From: Cymodocea nodosa
Taxonomy: Eukaryota > Streptophyta > Magnoliopsida > Alismatales > Cymodoceaceae
Reading direction: 5' to 3'
Assembly: GCA_036874045.1 (NCBI GenBank)
Contig: CM072345.1
Coordinates: 2,443,501-2,507,500, forward strand
DNA length: 64,000 nucleotides
Made by a program: the position numbers and the translations under genes. Of this stretch, positions 1 to 11,648 are shown piece after piece (the stretch's first letter is position 1; every line of letters starts with the position of its first letter). The notes under the pieces were generated by a model. That model made no database searches. It saw only the letters and a program-made list of their open reading frames with translations, and was not told where the DNA came from.

Positions 1-336
1 TTTAACTTGGCTGGTTCCTTCATATGTAATTTGAAGGATCTTCCAAGCTTCATGGGAAAATTTACAAGCAAATATTTTATTATACCATTCACTAGTTAGT
101 GCACAGTAAATGGAATTAAGCCCACGAGCATCCATCTAGATGATTCTTTCATCCTCCTTAGTCGAGTAACTTTTATGACTAATTGGAGTTGGTGTACCAT
201 GCACAACCATTCTCCAAAGTTTCACATCTATACTCCTGAGAAAGCACTCCATCCTATTTTTCCAGTAGCTATAATTGCTACCATCAAAGAGGGGAGGTCG
301 ATGGATATTCTGACCCTCTGTAGTGTGGAAAGCCAT
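1..336 (-). pseudogene. Copia-H Gag N-terminal fragment
   Basis: The minus-strand reading starts at ATG 336 and shows the N-terminus of a plant Ty1/copia Gag, with EGQNIHRPPLFDGSNYSYWK and a second block around ALTSEWYNKIF and ITYEGTSQVK. Gag would form the capsid of the virus-like particle. A stop near 136 interrupts it; the same frame resumes beyond it towards position 1. The start lies about 40 bases downstream, on the minus strand, of a tRNA-Met-type primer site, as expected for the first ORF of an LTR element. The rest of the element is off the left edge. The sequence is related to the Gag of Copia-S1 and S2 but clearly a different family. Confidence 0.8.
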
Positions 337-374
337 GATCTCAAATGGTTAAATCTATTAACGAGATCAACCTT

Positions 375-386
375 GCTTTGATACCA
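375..386 (-). other. Primer-binding site of Copia-H
   Basis: Read on the minus strand this is TGGTATCAAAGC, one base different from the usual TGGTATCAGAGC that pairs with the 3' end of initiator tRNA-Met. It begins two bases inside the LTR end, which reads CCTAACA on the minus strand. Confidence 0.75.
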
Positions 387-388
387 AT

Positions 389-1250
389 TGTTAGGACCTT
401 AAGGCTTACCAGAGGGGGGGTGAATGGTAATAATTCGTTTCTTAACCTTTTAGAAGTAGTTTAATGTAAAGAGATAGCAAGCACACAATAAAAGAATTCA
501 CACAGAGATTTTAGGTGGTTCACCACTAACGGCTAGTCCACCCCCAAGGGATACTTGGACTTCACTAAACTCTTGCAAACTTATAATCACTTGCTTTAAG
601 GTTTAAGCAAGAACCAACCAACCATTCACTTGAGCTTCCTTGTCGAAGCTTCAATCAATCCTTTCTTTGAAGTTTTGATCCGTGTACTTTACATTAGCTT
701 GTGAGCAACAGAGTTGAGTGCGTGATGAGCTTCTGAAATTCAGTCTGTAACTGTTGAAGATGATTTGATCTCTAAAGCTTTTCTTCTGTTGAGCTTGGTG
801 TAAGTATGTATATGAGCAAAAGCTATCTAAATCAATTGTCTGTATCTTGTATATATACCAAACATGTGTAACGATCATATTTTCTTCCAACGGATGTATT
901 CTACTGTACTTGATTAGACTTCAGTCCCAAATACGGTAAGTTACCGTTCAGAAAGTTGTTTCAAGATGTCCTTCCGATTTTCTTAACCTTTCGGATAGTT
1001 AACTATGTAACTCTCCGAAGAATATCTATAACTCACCGAAAGATCACTTAAACCTTTCTGCCATGGAGGATTCCAGAATATATACTGCAAGTTGTCATTC
1101 AACCGGATACTTATAATTGTAACTTACCGAATAGTTATGTAACTATCAGACAGTTGGCTATAGTAACCCTCCTTTAACTTTTCGATTGCTTTAATTCAGC
1201 ACATGCATAAAAGACTAACTTAAGTTTCGGATGGTTATCCCTATAACTCA
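389..1250 (-). repeat. 5' LTR of Copia-H
   Basis: The inner edge at 389 (TGTTAGGACC on the plus strand) is fixed by the adjacent primer site. The outer edge is uncertain, somewhere between about 1203 and 1258, because only one LTR is in the window and no target duplication can be read. The outer half (about 930-1300) carries repeated CCGAAA / TTTCGGATAGTTA words like those in the LTRs of Copia-S. Confidence 0.6.
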
Positions 1251-1254
1251 CGAA

Positions 1255-1648
1255 ACGCTTTAGGATTTCAGATAGTTATCTTTCTAACGCTTTAGGATGG
1301 TTATCCCTATTTTCTTTTTAAAATCGTGAAACTATTAAACTCATAAAATTCAGCAAAAACATAAGATACTATATCTAGATTTGTATGAATAGTAAAATTT
1401 TGTAGTATCTTATATAAGATTCTAAATATAACATACAAGCATTACAATTCTTAAAAATTTTACAATTTCAATTATCGGATAGTTACAGCAAATTCATAAA
1501 AAAAATTTTCAATATCCATAGAACTTTGCAGTACCATTCTAATTCCTTTACTTAACAAAATTACATGGCTGTTAATCTAATTACCTCCCCCCCAAACCTA
1601 CATTTTGCATTGTCCTCAATGTAAAAGATTTTATAGTAAATACAGTGA
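1255..1648 (-). other. 3' noncoding tail of Gypsy-A1 with hairpin and purine tract
   Basis: The stretch matches 59950-60330 of Gypsy-A3, including the AAACATAAGATACTATAT block. On the minus strand 1607-1622 reads ACATTGAGGACAATGC, an imperfect hairpin, followed by a G-rich purine tract at 1584-1593. The same hairpin plus purine tract occurs in Gypsy-A3 and Gypsy-B, so it looks like an internal PPT-like signal. No coding capacity is seen. Confidence 0.55.
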
Positions 1649-1984
1649 TTGTAGTACTTGGGAAGTTCTCGTGCAGTGCCTATGGGTAGTAGTGTTGGCT
1701 CTATTCAAGCATTGACAAGTTGTAGGTGTGTGCACCACTTCCTAACTCATGTACCAATATTGCAAGCTTTGCCTAGCAAGACAAAGTGCGTGATACTTGG
1801 AAAATCTATCATGTTGGGGCCTAGCAAGGCCTCCAACAAGCTTTTGTCTCATTGGATACTCTTGGTGTATACCAGGCTATTTGAGTGTCCATGAAGGTTC
1901 ACCTTCTATCACCTACAAGGATACTCCTAGTGTTCACAAAGCTATTTAAGTGTCTAAGGAGGATCAAAAAAAAGAAAAAAAAAA
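1649..1984 (+). repeat. Unidentified insert with internal direct repeats and an A-rich end
   Basis: Flanking sequence on both sides matches Gypsy-A3, but this 0.33-kb stretch does not; it replaces about 0.8 kb there. It contains two imperfect direct copies of a unit with GGATACTC, GCTATTT and AGTGTC (about 1853-1965), two copies of GCCTAGCAAG (1773, 1820), and ends in an A-rich run at 1966-1982. It could be a SINE-like retroposon or a rearranged fragment. No target duplication was found. Confidence 0.35.
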
Positions 1985-2140
1985 TTCATTATACCACATT
2001 CCTAATTGAATTTTATCATATTCTAAAGACTGTGGTTTAGCTATATCACTCGATATAGGTAATATTTCTATAAAGTTATCATCATAACTATTTATGCTTA
2101 CTATGTATAAATCAGATCTAAATGCAATTGATATATCTGT
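1985..2140 (-). pseudogene. F-box gene of Gypsy-A1, 3' part
   Basis: This is the downstream part of the F-box-associated domain whose upstream part lies at 13412-14036; the two were separated by Copia-S1 (TSD TCTGT). It matches 61135-61290 of Gypsy-A3, including the segment encoding SDLYIVS. The last part, with the QIWIIKDL motif seen in A3, is missing because the unidentified insert at 1649-1984 replaces it. Confidence 0.7.
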
Positions 2141-3901
2141 TGTAGGATCGTATGGCTATACAAGAGGGGGGTGAATTGTGTATTTTTAATATTTTCTAAA
2201 ATATAATTGAAACTTTAAATCTCAAAAACAAGTCGAGACAGTGCTTTCATAAAATCATTTTTATTCAAGGTTTCAATTACAATATACAATTCAATTCTCC
2301 TTAGAAATTGTAGATGCAGTTATATCTCGATACCATGTATCATCTAAACAATTTCATAACTACAAACAGAGAAAACTAATTTGCAGAATTTAAAACATTT
2401 CTCCCTGTTTGAGATCTTTCTTCTTCTTCTTTCTTCTTCTTCAGCAATTCTTCAGTGACGAATATCTTGTCTTTCTCTGCTTCACTGAATTTGCTTTCTT
2501 ATGATACTTCAACTCTTCAGCGACATAAATCTAACCTTTTCTACTTCACTGAATTTTCTTCCACTTGAGAGATTTTGCTCGAAGAGGTGTTTTTGATCCC
2601 TAAAAAAGATTTTTCTTTTGGTGTGCAGGGATGGTTTGATCCTTGAAAAGATTTTTCTTTTTGTGTGCAAGGATGGTTTGATCAACGAGAACTCTATGTC
2701 TTTTATACTGTATCTTCATTTCATGCATATCCTCCACGTTTAATCACTACCAGTTTCCACTTCTCCACTTCTTTTCTCTTTCCTTCATCGAAACACACAC
2801 GTTCCAACCCCCGTTTATATTTCGAATTTTCTTCAATCATCAGTCTTGGATCTATGAAAAATTTCCTACAAAATAAACTTTCTCGTCCAAAAGTTTTTCA
2901 TTAGTGTAATAAGAAGTTGTTACTTTAATGTTAACTAAATGAGTAACACAAGTATATATATATAACTTAATGTTTCTAACTTAATGAGTTCCTCATGTGC
3001 CATTTCTCGTGACAAGTACTGTAGCTAACTCAACGAACTAAGTCTGTGGTGTTATGCTATCTCAACGAACCAACTTAACCTTTCTTTCGAAAGGTTAAAC
3101 GATAACTCACCGAAAACAGTTTAAGTTTCGGATAGTTACGGATGTAAGTCACTGAAAAACACTTTATATGATAAAACTAGTGAGACACGTGTCAAGACCT
3201 GAAAACATAACTTAAGTTACCTTTCGGATAGTTACGACTGTAAGTCTCCGAAAACTTTAATTCACCGATTTAGTAATAAACAAATGTTTTTATAATAAGA
3301 ATTTTACCACGTGCAAAAATAACAACTTAAGTTTATAATGCTAACCTAACGTGTTGCCTTAGTGTTCAATATAGCAACTTAACGCGTTAGTTATGTTAAC
3401 TTAACGAGTTAAACATGTGCACCTCACGTGATACAATACAACATTCGTAACTTATAATTTCACCACGTGTATAACACTAACTTAACGAGTTATCACGTGA
3501 CCTATTTTAACCTTTAAGCCTCTAACTTAATGAGTTATCACGTGACCTATTTTAACCTTTAAGCCTCTAACTTAACGAGTTCTCACGTGACCTCTATACA
3601 AACAAAACTCTAACTTAACGAGTTGTCTAAATGTGCACTGTTCATGATATAGAAGATATAACTTTAAAACATATCTTGCTTTTCAATAAAAACACATGTT
3701 AACTTAACGTTTAGCTATATGAGAAATTAATGCAATGAAACGACTAGTTATTAACTTCAGATCCAATACAGACAAGTATTTATATCAGTAATCTTTTTCT
3801 GTATTAATTGATGATTTTAATTTCTTTTCACAAGTAATAGTAATTGAGCAAATATGATTATTTTCATTCAGCACACATAATCAAAACAATAATACTCAAC
3901 A
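2141..3901 (-). repeat. 3' LTR of Copia-S1
   Basis: It runs from TGTAGGATCG to TACTCAACA on the plus strand, so TG..CA ends on the minus strand. It contains a (TTC)n tract near 2407-2445, a series of CCGAAA / TTTCGG words (3060-3260), and a series of TAACTTAACGAGTT words beside CACGTG G-box cores (3300-3660). Confidence 0.92.
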
Positions 3902-3915
3902 ATCTCCCCCTTTTT
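3902..3915 (-). other. Polypurine tract of Copia-S1
   Basis: On the minus strand AAAAAGGGGGAGAT abuts the 3' LTR start TGTTGAG, the expected plus-strand priming site. The same tract is found in Copia-S2. Confidence 0.9.
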
Positions 3916-4397
3916 GATGATGACAAAACCATATTAAATCAATTATGAAATATGTTTAACTCAACAAAGCACCTTCGTTGGGTTAATCTCTTAATTCAAC
4001 AAACTTGTTTGTTGACTTAAGTTCACTTAAGCTTATTTCTATTGTTTGTGCAAATTTTACCTCTCAGAACTAAAACTCTCAGATGTCAATAATTATATAA
4101 GTATCAGTTTTCTAATTATCATCTATCAGATTACAATAACCATTGAATAGCATCTCTTTTTATAATATATATATGCAATTAAGATCATAATCATCTTTTT
4201 ATAATATTTCTCCCTCTTTTTGTCATTAACCAAAAAGATAATTACAGGGAATATATATACATATATAAGAGAATTACAACTACAATTTCCGTAAACAAGA
4301 ATAATAATTGAACACATTTACAGAAAAATGTATTGTTCAATGAATCAAACAAGTAATACAAACATTACATTTTGTACTCAGAAACAAACAAAAACAG
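3916..4397 (-). other. 3' untranslated region of Copia-S1
   Basis: AT-rich sequence between the third ORF and the PPT, matching 29691-30091 of Copia-S2. No coding region is supported. Confidence 0.7.
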
Positions 4398-6556
4398 TTA
4401 TCGACCCCTCCTAAGTATATCACTTATATCATTACATATTTTATCTCCTAGATGCCTAATATCATTTCTGATGTCGTTAAGCACTACATCTAAGTCAGGA
4501 GGTAACTGGGTTTGCTGTTCTGCTTGAACTGAATAACTTTGTTGTTGTTGTTGTATATGGTCTGTATCAGGTTGTTGTTGTTGTTGTCGTTGAGGTTTAT
4601 GCATGGCTTGGAATTTTTGCAAATCTTTGACACTAAATGCTCTCATGCCTTTAGTTTCAAAGGGCCAGTCGGAAAAAGTCAATTGGCTTGCAAGGATTCT
4701 ACATACAACATCACCATAAAATAACTTTGAACTCATATGCTAAATAAATTTGCATGCAATATATTTACAATAAACCTTGCCTCTGCATTCAGATTTTTCA
4801 TTAATCTCATTTCAGAATATACATCTGGAATTTTTGATAAAGACTGAATGTTCCATTCCAGTTGTCTTATCATGTCAAATCTGTTGGTAACAACAACACC
4901 TTCATTTTTTAATCCTAAAACTTCAAAAATTAACTCAGGAGACAATATAAACTCCTATTCATTGATTTGAGTTTTCAGAAAATTTCCATTCTTGACTAGA
5001 TTGCTATAAAAAGTTGCAATAAGCTCTATGTATTGCTTTCATTTCATTCTTACTAGCAAGAATTTAATGAGGCCTTGAAACTCAAACAGATCTCTTATTT
5101 CCATCAAATTTCTGAATTTTATTGGACAAACATGTAGAATCTGACAAGTAATCAAATTATTGTATTTCTGCAATGCTTCTTCAGATCTAAAATGAATTGC
5201 ATTACCTTGAATTTGTAATATTGTACACAAAGAAGGTGATACTTGAAGCCGTGATTCAGAGTTTAATTCATCTTCAGGAGCCTCTTCTTCAAAATGAATG
5301 TCATGTTGTTCCTCTTCCAAAATATTATCTTGAAGCTGCTCATGTAAGCTTGATTCTTCAGCTTCAACAGTGTTAGGAACATTGTCAATATGCTCAACAT
5401 TCATCTATTCAGTCTCTATAGAATGTTCAGAATTCAATTTTTCCACAAATTCTACAGTTGGTGTATCTGTTTGTAATTGTTCATTTTGTTCAACAGATAA
5501 TTCCATTGATTCATGTTGTGAATTCTCAAACTCTACTTCTATAGATTCTGTAGAAGGCTGGTTAACTTTTAGCTCTTCTAGAGTCTTAACATTTTCAATA
5601 TTTGCTACTCCAGACAATTCAGCCTTTGAACTAGTTACTGCTTCAACATTGTCAATTATATCTACAATAACTTGTTCAATGTCAGGTGCCTGATGCTCTG
5701 ATTTATCAGTATCTACATCATCAGGACTTGTACTAATAGAAAAACTTGAGCTCATATTTGACTTGTATTTCTTCTCAATCTTTCTAGCAAGGAAAAATAA
5801 AGTCTCATTATCTTCATCAATTTCAATATGCTCAGAACTGATGAGTTTATTAGATGCATAATAAGGTATAATGTCTAGACATACATTATCCTTTGGAAAT
5901 AAATTTTCATCTGATTTTCCTTTTTCAATAGACTTTGTTTCCTTAGATATAATTTTTCTAACTTTCCTTCTTCTATAACATTTCTATTTCTCCTTTTCAA
6001 GTATTGTTGTTTTCTTTTCAAATTGCTCCATAAAAGTTTTCTGCTTTAATTCTTCTAAGGCACTTTCTATTGCAACAGCCTTTCAAAGACTGTCAACTTT
6101 TGTTTTGTCTATAGCAATATTTGATTCTACTTGTTTTGAATATAAAGGAGTAGGGATAACTGATTCATACTCTTCCTCAAATGCATGTAGTCTTGTACCG
6201 TTTATAGGAGTTTGAGGAGTTCTATTTGATGAACCTACACCTTTTTCCAAATATTTTGCATACTGTTCCAAAAATGCAATCTCAGTACATTTCATTCTGT
6301 ATTCTCTATCAAATTTACTACGAATACCCATGTATGTAATATTTGCATTAGTATGTTGAAGTTGTTGTCTAACTTCATTTAGTATACCTTTAGGAAAGAA
6401 GTAATCTTTATAAATTTCAGCTAACCTTTTATCCACTCGAAGTATTTTCTTGAACCAAGTACGTGGAACTTCATCATTCTCTATTTCTTTTCCTTTTGCA
6501 TCTCTTCTGCTTTTGCCTTTTCCTCTGCCACGACCTTTGTAGAACTTGGAGACCAT
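4398..6556 (-). pseudogene. Third ORF of Copia-S1 (plant-transposon-protein-like, not a proven env)
   Basis: The reading starts at ATG 6556 (MVSKFYKGRGRGKGKSR, a strongly basic N-terminus) and ends at 4398, about 720 codons with breaks. In order there is a basic head, a Lys/Glu-rich middle, a long acidic Ser/Glu region, a globular part (IHFRSEEAL.., LFEFQGLIKF, AFYSNL, GLKNEG, KLFYGD) and a Gln-rich tail. The globular part resembles the plant 'putative plant transposon protein' domain found in many retrotransposon third ORFs; this is from memory and needs a profile search. No signal peptide or membrane segment is seen. A CGA-to-TGA stop near 6083 and further frameshifts break it. Copia-S2 carries the same ORF, and Gypsy-A1 carries a homologue at 16636-18519. 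Confidence 0.7.
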
Positions 6557-8168
6557 CGTCGTAGGTTGTAACAACAACTAGCGGGAAAGATTTTCTTGAC
6601 AAAGTTTATAAGTAACCTAAGTGCCCGTGTAATAAGTGTTTAAATAGGGTTTTTAGACGTATAACTCAACGTGAAGAGAAGTCGGGTTTAGAAATAAAAT
6701 AATATTGAATAAAGTTTATTCAATCAAGGTACCCAAAATATTCAAGTATAACTCGTTGAGTTAACTAACTTAACGAGTAAAACGCTGTCTAGAGGCATTT
6801 TTATACGTTACCTTATCTAACATAACATCTAGTTTGTACACTTAAAAAATTTCTAGATGCTTCCAACTGAAACTTTTTGAAAACCACACATATGCTAAAC
6901 TTAACATTATCTTAACATTGTAAACTATTTGAACATTTTGTCCTTTGTAGGATCTAAAATAGTTTATTTGTCTTTTTAAATTAGTTCATCAAGATTTTAT
7001 GAGGACATTAATTCAGATTAACTAAGATTTGTATTCTAAATTATATTAATCTGTTTTCGACATTGTTAATGCTCCCCCTACAAATATACTTCAAATATAT
7101 TCAATCAACATACAAAATATACTTGTAGTGACAATAGATGTTAAGTATAACTATACTTTTAAATTTTCTTTTCAGAAGCTTCTGTTATCCTGAGATCATC
7201 AAAAATGATTTCCAGAATCAATTCCTACTGTATATGAATCAAAACACAACTTTGAACTCAATGTGATTAATTCAAGGAGAATAAAAGAATGTATCTCAAA
7301 TAAACATTTTCAAAAGTACTAATGTTGATTCAATAAATCAGTAGTCATATTGGTAGAAACTATATGCGATTCAAAGATATCTGTAATTAATGAAACAACT
7401 TTTTCTTTTCAAAAAAGTAAATATTGATAATTTTCTTTAAAAGTTAGTTTAAAAAGCTTGAATCATACAAGAGCTTTCTAATGTACCTGTGTAATGAGCT
7501 TTCAGTCAACAATCCCAGATCTGATCAGGACCTTAGGTTGCCAGATTTAAAGAATCCTTTTTGAGGACAACAATCCTTACATACCTATCTGCTCAAGTAC
7601 AAAAGGCTCGTGATCAAACTGATCAATAAACTCTCAAAGATTTTCACTTTGTAAGCACTTTTCATTTTAAGCATAGTATATATGTATTCCATTAATACAG
7701 ATGCAATAAAACACAAATCTTATACAATTTTTACTTCTATGATTGTACTAAGAATATGAATTAATTTCAATAAGCTTATACTTTTGATTAACAGTTTAAG
7801 ATGAGTTACATATAACTTATTCTACAAGTTTAATCAATTAAGTCAAATTTATGCATGATCATATGCATTTTCCTTGATTCAAAGAAAACATTTAATCAAA
7901 ATTTCAAAATGTCAAAAGTATTTAATGTTTTTCATTTACATTTCCACTTAAAATCGTAAAAACCATTAAAATTGATAAACTACTTAAAATCAATAAGATA
8001 CTACTATGATTTTACAATAAATGCATAGTATCTTAAGCAGCAGTTTAGATATTACTTTAGATATTTATAATAAGTATATAATATCTATGAGGTGAACAAC
8101 ATCATCAATAATATTTATTTTTTTATGTGGAGTTTAAGCATTTTACACATCACATATCCTACAAATAC
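6557..8168 (-). other. Spacer between RNase H and third ORF, containing a module shared with Gypsy-A
   Basis: There is no coding region on either strand. About 7040-8060 is homologous to 25.9-26.9 kb (Copia-S2) and, unexpectedly, to 59.1-60.15 kb in Gypsy-A3. A core at about 7451-7645 is the best conserved. On the sense strand it contains GATAGGTATGTAAGGA, a good plant 5' splice-site match, and two direct copies of GAAAGCTC. Confidence 0.7.
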
Positions 8169-8889
8169 CTAATTTAATCTAATGTTGCATAATGTATTTT
8201 CATCTAGAGGTTTTGTAAATATATTAGCTAATTGATTTTTACTAGACACAAATTCTAATTTAATTTTTCCTTTAATTACGTTATCTCTTAGAAAATGATG
8301 TCTAACCTCTATATGCTTTGCACTTGAATGTAATATAGGATTTTTGGAAAGATTTATTGCAGAACTACTGTCACAATAAATCTCAGTTGTATCATAAGAT
8401 AATTCAAAATCTTCTAAAGTTTGCCTTATCCACAAAATCTGAGTGCAACACAGTGCAGCAGCAACATATTCAGCTTCTATAGTAGAGAGTGCTACACAGT
8501 TTTGCTTTTTACTAAACCATGACACTAAATTATTTCCCAATAATTGACATGTGCCACTGGTACTCTTTCTATCAGATTTAGATCCTGCATAATCAGCATC
8601 AGTATACCCTATAAGATCTATTGAACTATCCTTAGAATAATACAGTCCGAAATTTTTAGTTCCTTGTACATATCTAAATATTCTTTTAACTGCAATTAAG
8701 TGTGATTTTTTAGGATTAGTTTGAAATCTAGCAAAAACACACAGCAAACATAATATCAGGTCTACTAGTAGTCAAATAAAGTAAAGAACCAATCATACTT
8801 CTGTATTTTCTTTGATCTATAGATTTTCCTATGTCATCAATATCTAACTTTAAAGTAGTACTCATAGGAGTTCCTTGAATCCTTGTATC
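8169..8889 (-). pseudogene. RT C-terminal part and RNase H of Copia-S1
   Basis: The minus-strand reading shows the copia RT tail (QRKYRSMIGSLLYLT) and RNase H with its acidic positions: YTDADYAG, STIEAEYVA and YCDSSSAINLS, then the terminal KHIEVRHHFLRD and IFTKPLD blocks. RNase H degrades the RNA of the RNA:DNA hybrid during reverse transcription. A frameshift near 8747 separates the RT tail from RNase H. The polyprotein ends near 8169, close to the spacer, and matches Copia-S2. Confidence 0.8.
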
Positions 8890-9195
8890 ATTAAAATTAA
8901 ATTACTTAAGCATTTCATCTGCATATTTTTCCTGATTTAAAAATATACCTTTATCTTTTATGACACTCAGCAAATTAAATCTTAGGTTTTCTACATATAG
9001 TACATTCGAAATAACACAAGTAGGAGTTATTCGAACATTGCCCATACCTATGATTTTATCTTTGCTTTTGTTTCCAAATGTTACACTTCCTTTCATGGTA
9101 TTTGTAAAATTTTGTAATAGACTTTTCTGTCTAGTCATGTGACTCGACGCTCCACTGTCTAAGATCCATTTTGATGTTGTTTCCTCCTGCAACAC
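8890..9195 (-). pseudogene. Protease fused to RT C-terminus of Copia-S1 by deletion
   Basis: The copia protease active site is intact (WILDSGASSHMT), followed by the usual PR tail (ISNVLYVENLRFNLLSVI). Directly after that, at about 8960, the frame jumps to the late RT block KGIFLNQEKYADEMLK. In Copia-S2 these two points are about 2.07 kb apart and enclose the GAG-pre-integrase zinc finger, INT and the RT catalytic core. S1 therefore cannot make its own INT or RT. Confidence 0.85.
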
Positions 9196-9198
9196 AAA

Positions 9199-10365
9199 TT
9201 AAGAAAAATTTTTTCTTGGTACCCAATGTTGTTGAAGACCAAGTTCATTAAACGCATATTTCTTCTTTTTGTTTAAAAATAGTTTAACATTATCATTTAT
9301 ATTCTTATTAGTTGTAAGTACTATTGATTTATCATTAGCTTCATACTCACATATAACATTATTGCTTTTACAATCATTCTTTTTGTTTTCAAATGTAGTA
9401 TAATCAAGACCAAATAAATTTTTATCAGATGTTAATTTATTTTGGTCATGCTCATACATTTTAGTAAGTTCGTACCAAGATTTTGTACTTGTATTAACAT
9501 TTTCCGTACATACAAAATCTTTTTCTGCACAAGAATTTTTAGTTTTATCACATGCAGAATGAGTAATTGGTCTAATACCAGTGTGTTGAATTACATGCTC
9601 AGGTTTCTAAATTTTCAGTTTACTACAATTGTCTTAAATTTTAGAAACATTAGAAACTGAATTTCCAGAACAAGAAACAAGATTTTTAGAAACATTTATA
9701 GTCATGTTAGAAGTACAATTTGACAAATCACATTGATTTATATTATTGCTACATGATTCATCCCTTGAAGTACCTACTTCTACATATTTATTACCTTGTT
9801 TCATAATAAAAGAAATTTTAGTCTTAGATTTACTTGAACTGCAACTAATAAATCCTTTATTGGCTTGAGATTCAGGATAATCAAATCTTAAGCCAAATTT
9901 ATAAGACACCGTAGGGGTACTAGTTAGTTTGTCGAACTTAGTTTGACTTAAATTCCATTTCTCAATGGTGGAATTTAAATCTCTCTCTCTCAGTTTTAAT
10001 TTATCTTTCTCTAATTCAAGTTCATTTATATTGTTTGTTAACATTTCATTTTCAGATTCTATCTTTAATTTTTCAGCATTTATATTCTGTATTTGTTCAT
10101 GCAAGATACATTCATTAAATCTAAATTTTTGCAAATCTCTAGCATGAGTTTCATTATCACATTTAAACTTTTCTAAAGTAGTAGACAGGAAACAATTTTC
10201 TTCTTCCATAATGGATGAAGATTTTCTAATATTCTTATTTTCTAGTTTACATACTTTAAGTTTTTGTAATAATGCATGGTAAGCACATAATAATTCATCA
10301 AAGTTGAAATCTGAATGACTTTTAGGATCAGATATTACCTTAGACTCATCTGCCATGAAGCACAC
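9199..10365 (-). pseudogene. Gag-Pol linker of Copia-S1 with coiled coil
   Basis: The frame runs between the zinc knuckle and protease. Residues of the 10365-9634 part form a Leu/Glu/Lys heptad-rich coiled coil (LELEKDKLKLRERDLNSTIE region), then a conserved YKFGLRFDYPE block of the kind seen before PR in SIRE-like elements. Stops near 9634 and 9199 break it. This region may help Gag multimerise, but that is inference. Confidence 0.65.
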
Positions 10366-10791
10366 ATGAGCAACGTTTTCTAACTCTTGTTCTCCTTCTG
10401 AATGTGAAGATTTTGATGCTGATTCCTCAGATTCAGACTCTTCAGAAATGTCATCTCAAGTGACCTTCAAAGCCTTTTTCTTGTAAAATTTTTTCGGAGT
10501 TTTCTGAGCCGTCTTCTTCTGATTTGTCCTACTTTGCTTCTCATTTTTCCTCCTAGGACAATCTGGAGAAAGATGTCTAGGTTTCTTACAGTTGTAACAT
10601 ACATACTTTCTGGGTGAAGAATTCTTGTCATTCAGTGATTTTGACATTGAGGGTTTATCATTTTTGTTCCTTTGCTGTTTCCTAGCTTTCCATGCTTTCT
10701 TGAATTTCCTAGTCAGCAAAATCAAATCCTCGTCAGAATCAGTAGATTTATCAGAATCTGAATTAATTTTGAAGGCTATTTCTTTCTTCAT
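10366..10791 (-). pseudogene. Gag zinc-knuckle (nucleocapsid) part of Copia-S1
   Basis: It is rich in Lys/Arg and has a CX2CX4HX4C knuckle, CYNCKKPRHLSPDC, the RNA-binding nucleocapsid motif; the usual Gly before His is Arg. It is separated from the capsid part by a stop at 10804. The frame ends at a TGA near 10456 where Copia-S2 has TGG, then an acidic Ser/Glu stretch follows. Confidence 0.8.
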
Positions 10792-10803
10792 TTTTAGTTT
10801 GTT

Positions 10804-11448
10804 TTAACTCAGTGATTCATTTAATTGAACTTCATAAGCTGTTAAATTTCCTATAAGTTCATTCATAGTATAAACATTTAAATCTCGTGATTCCTCAATT
10901 GATGTTACTTTCTGAGACCATTTGGAACATAGGGATCTGAGAATTTTCCTCACCAAATCCTTCTGTTCAAAATTCTTTCCTAAACATTTTAAAGAGTTTA
11001 TGATATCAAGAAATCTAGAAAACATCTCAGAAACATTTTCCTCTTCATGTGTCTTAAAGAGTTCATACTTATGAATCAACATGTTTATTTTTGTCTCTTT
11101 AACTTGAGAAGTACCTTCATGTGAAACTTCTAATGCATGCCACACCTCATAAGCAGATTTATATGCCAACACTTTACTGAATTGTTCATAACTCAATGCA
11201 CAAAATAAAATATTTAAGCCCTTAGCATTCAAAGTTTCATTTTCTTTTTCAGTAATTATCCAAGTATTATAAGGAGTAGTTAACAGAGTATATGGTTTAG
11301 AAATCATGAACCACAACTTATGATCTATACTTTGAAGAAAAATAGTCATCTTATATTTCCAATATTCAAAATGTATTCCATCAAATAAAGGAAGACGATT
11401 AAGATTTTGGCCTTCATATAAAGAAAAGTTACCATTTCCAGTAGCCAT
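10804..11448 (-). CDS. Gag capsid part of Copia-S1
   Basis: This is an uninterrupted 214-residue frame starting at ATG 11448, about 190 bases after the primer site. It has LFDGIHFEYWKYKM, the typical N-terminal DUF4219-like block of plant copia Gag, and the UBN2-type part with SYEQFSKV, EVSHEGTSQVKETK and FSRFLDIINSLK. Capsid self-assembly into particles is known for the family. It is one of the few intact frames in the window, ending early at a TAA where Copia-S2 reads through (LSHNK). The reading continues in the zinc-knuckle part. Confidence 0.85.
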   Translation of the reverse strand: MATGNGNFSLYEGQNLNRLPLFDGIHFEYWKYKMTIFLQSIDHKLWFMISKPYTLLTTPYNTWIITEKENETLNAKGLNILFCALSYEQFSKVLAYKSAYEVWHALEVSHEGTSQVKETKINMLIHKYELFKTHEEENVSEMFSRFLDIINSLKCLGKNFEQKDLVRKILRSLCSKWSQKVTSIEESRDLNVYTMNELIGNLTAYEVQLNESLS

Positions 11449-11634
11449 CTTACCTTAGATTTTTCAACCTATTTGATTTTAAATAGTCTAAAAGCTTTAA
11501 AACAACTTGAGATTTAAATCAAGAAAGTTAAACGTATGCTCAGATATTAATTTCTGTTTAAAATCAAGGAAGGTAGAATAAACAATGATATTAAATAAGT
11601 TGGTATAGATTTTATATCAAAGATTATTAACAAA

Positions 11635-11646
11635 GCTCTGATACCA
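11635..11646 (-). other. Primer-binding site of Copia-S1
   Basis: On the minus strand TGGTATCAGAGC follows the 5' LTR end (CCTACA) after two bases. It matches the complement of the initiator tRNA-Met 3' end. Confidence 0.92.
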
Positions 11647-11648
11647 CT

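Noticed and set aside
2665-2904. Repeated small frames beginning MQGWFDQRELY in several places (also 12171, 19535, 31107)
   Set aside because: They fall inside the Copia-S LTRs around the TATA box and occur in sense or antisense as the LTR lies; there is no sign of protein-level conservation beyond the DNA repeat.
4398-6556. Calling the Copia-S third ORF a retroviral envelope
   Set aside because: It has the position of SIRE env-like ORFs, but no signal peptide, transmembrane helix or glycoprotein features are visible; a plant-transposon-protein-like domain fits better.
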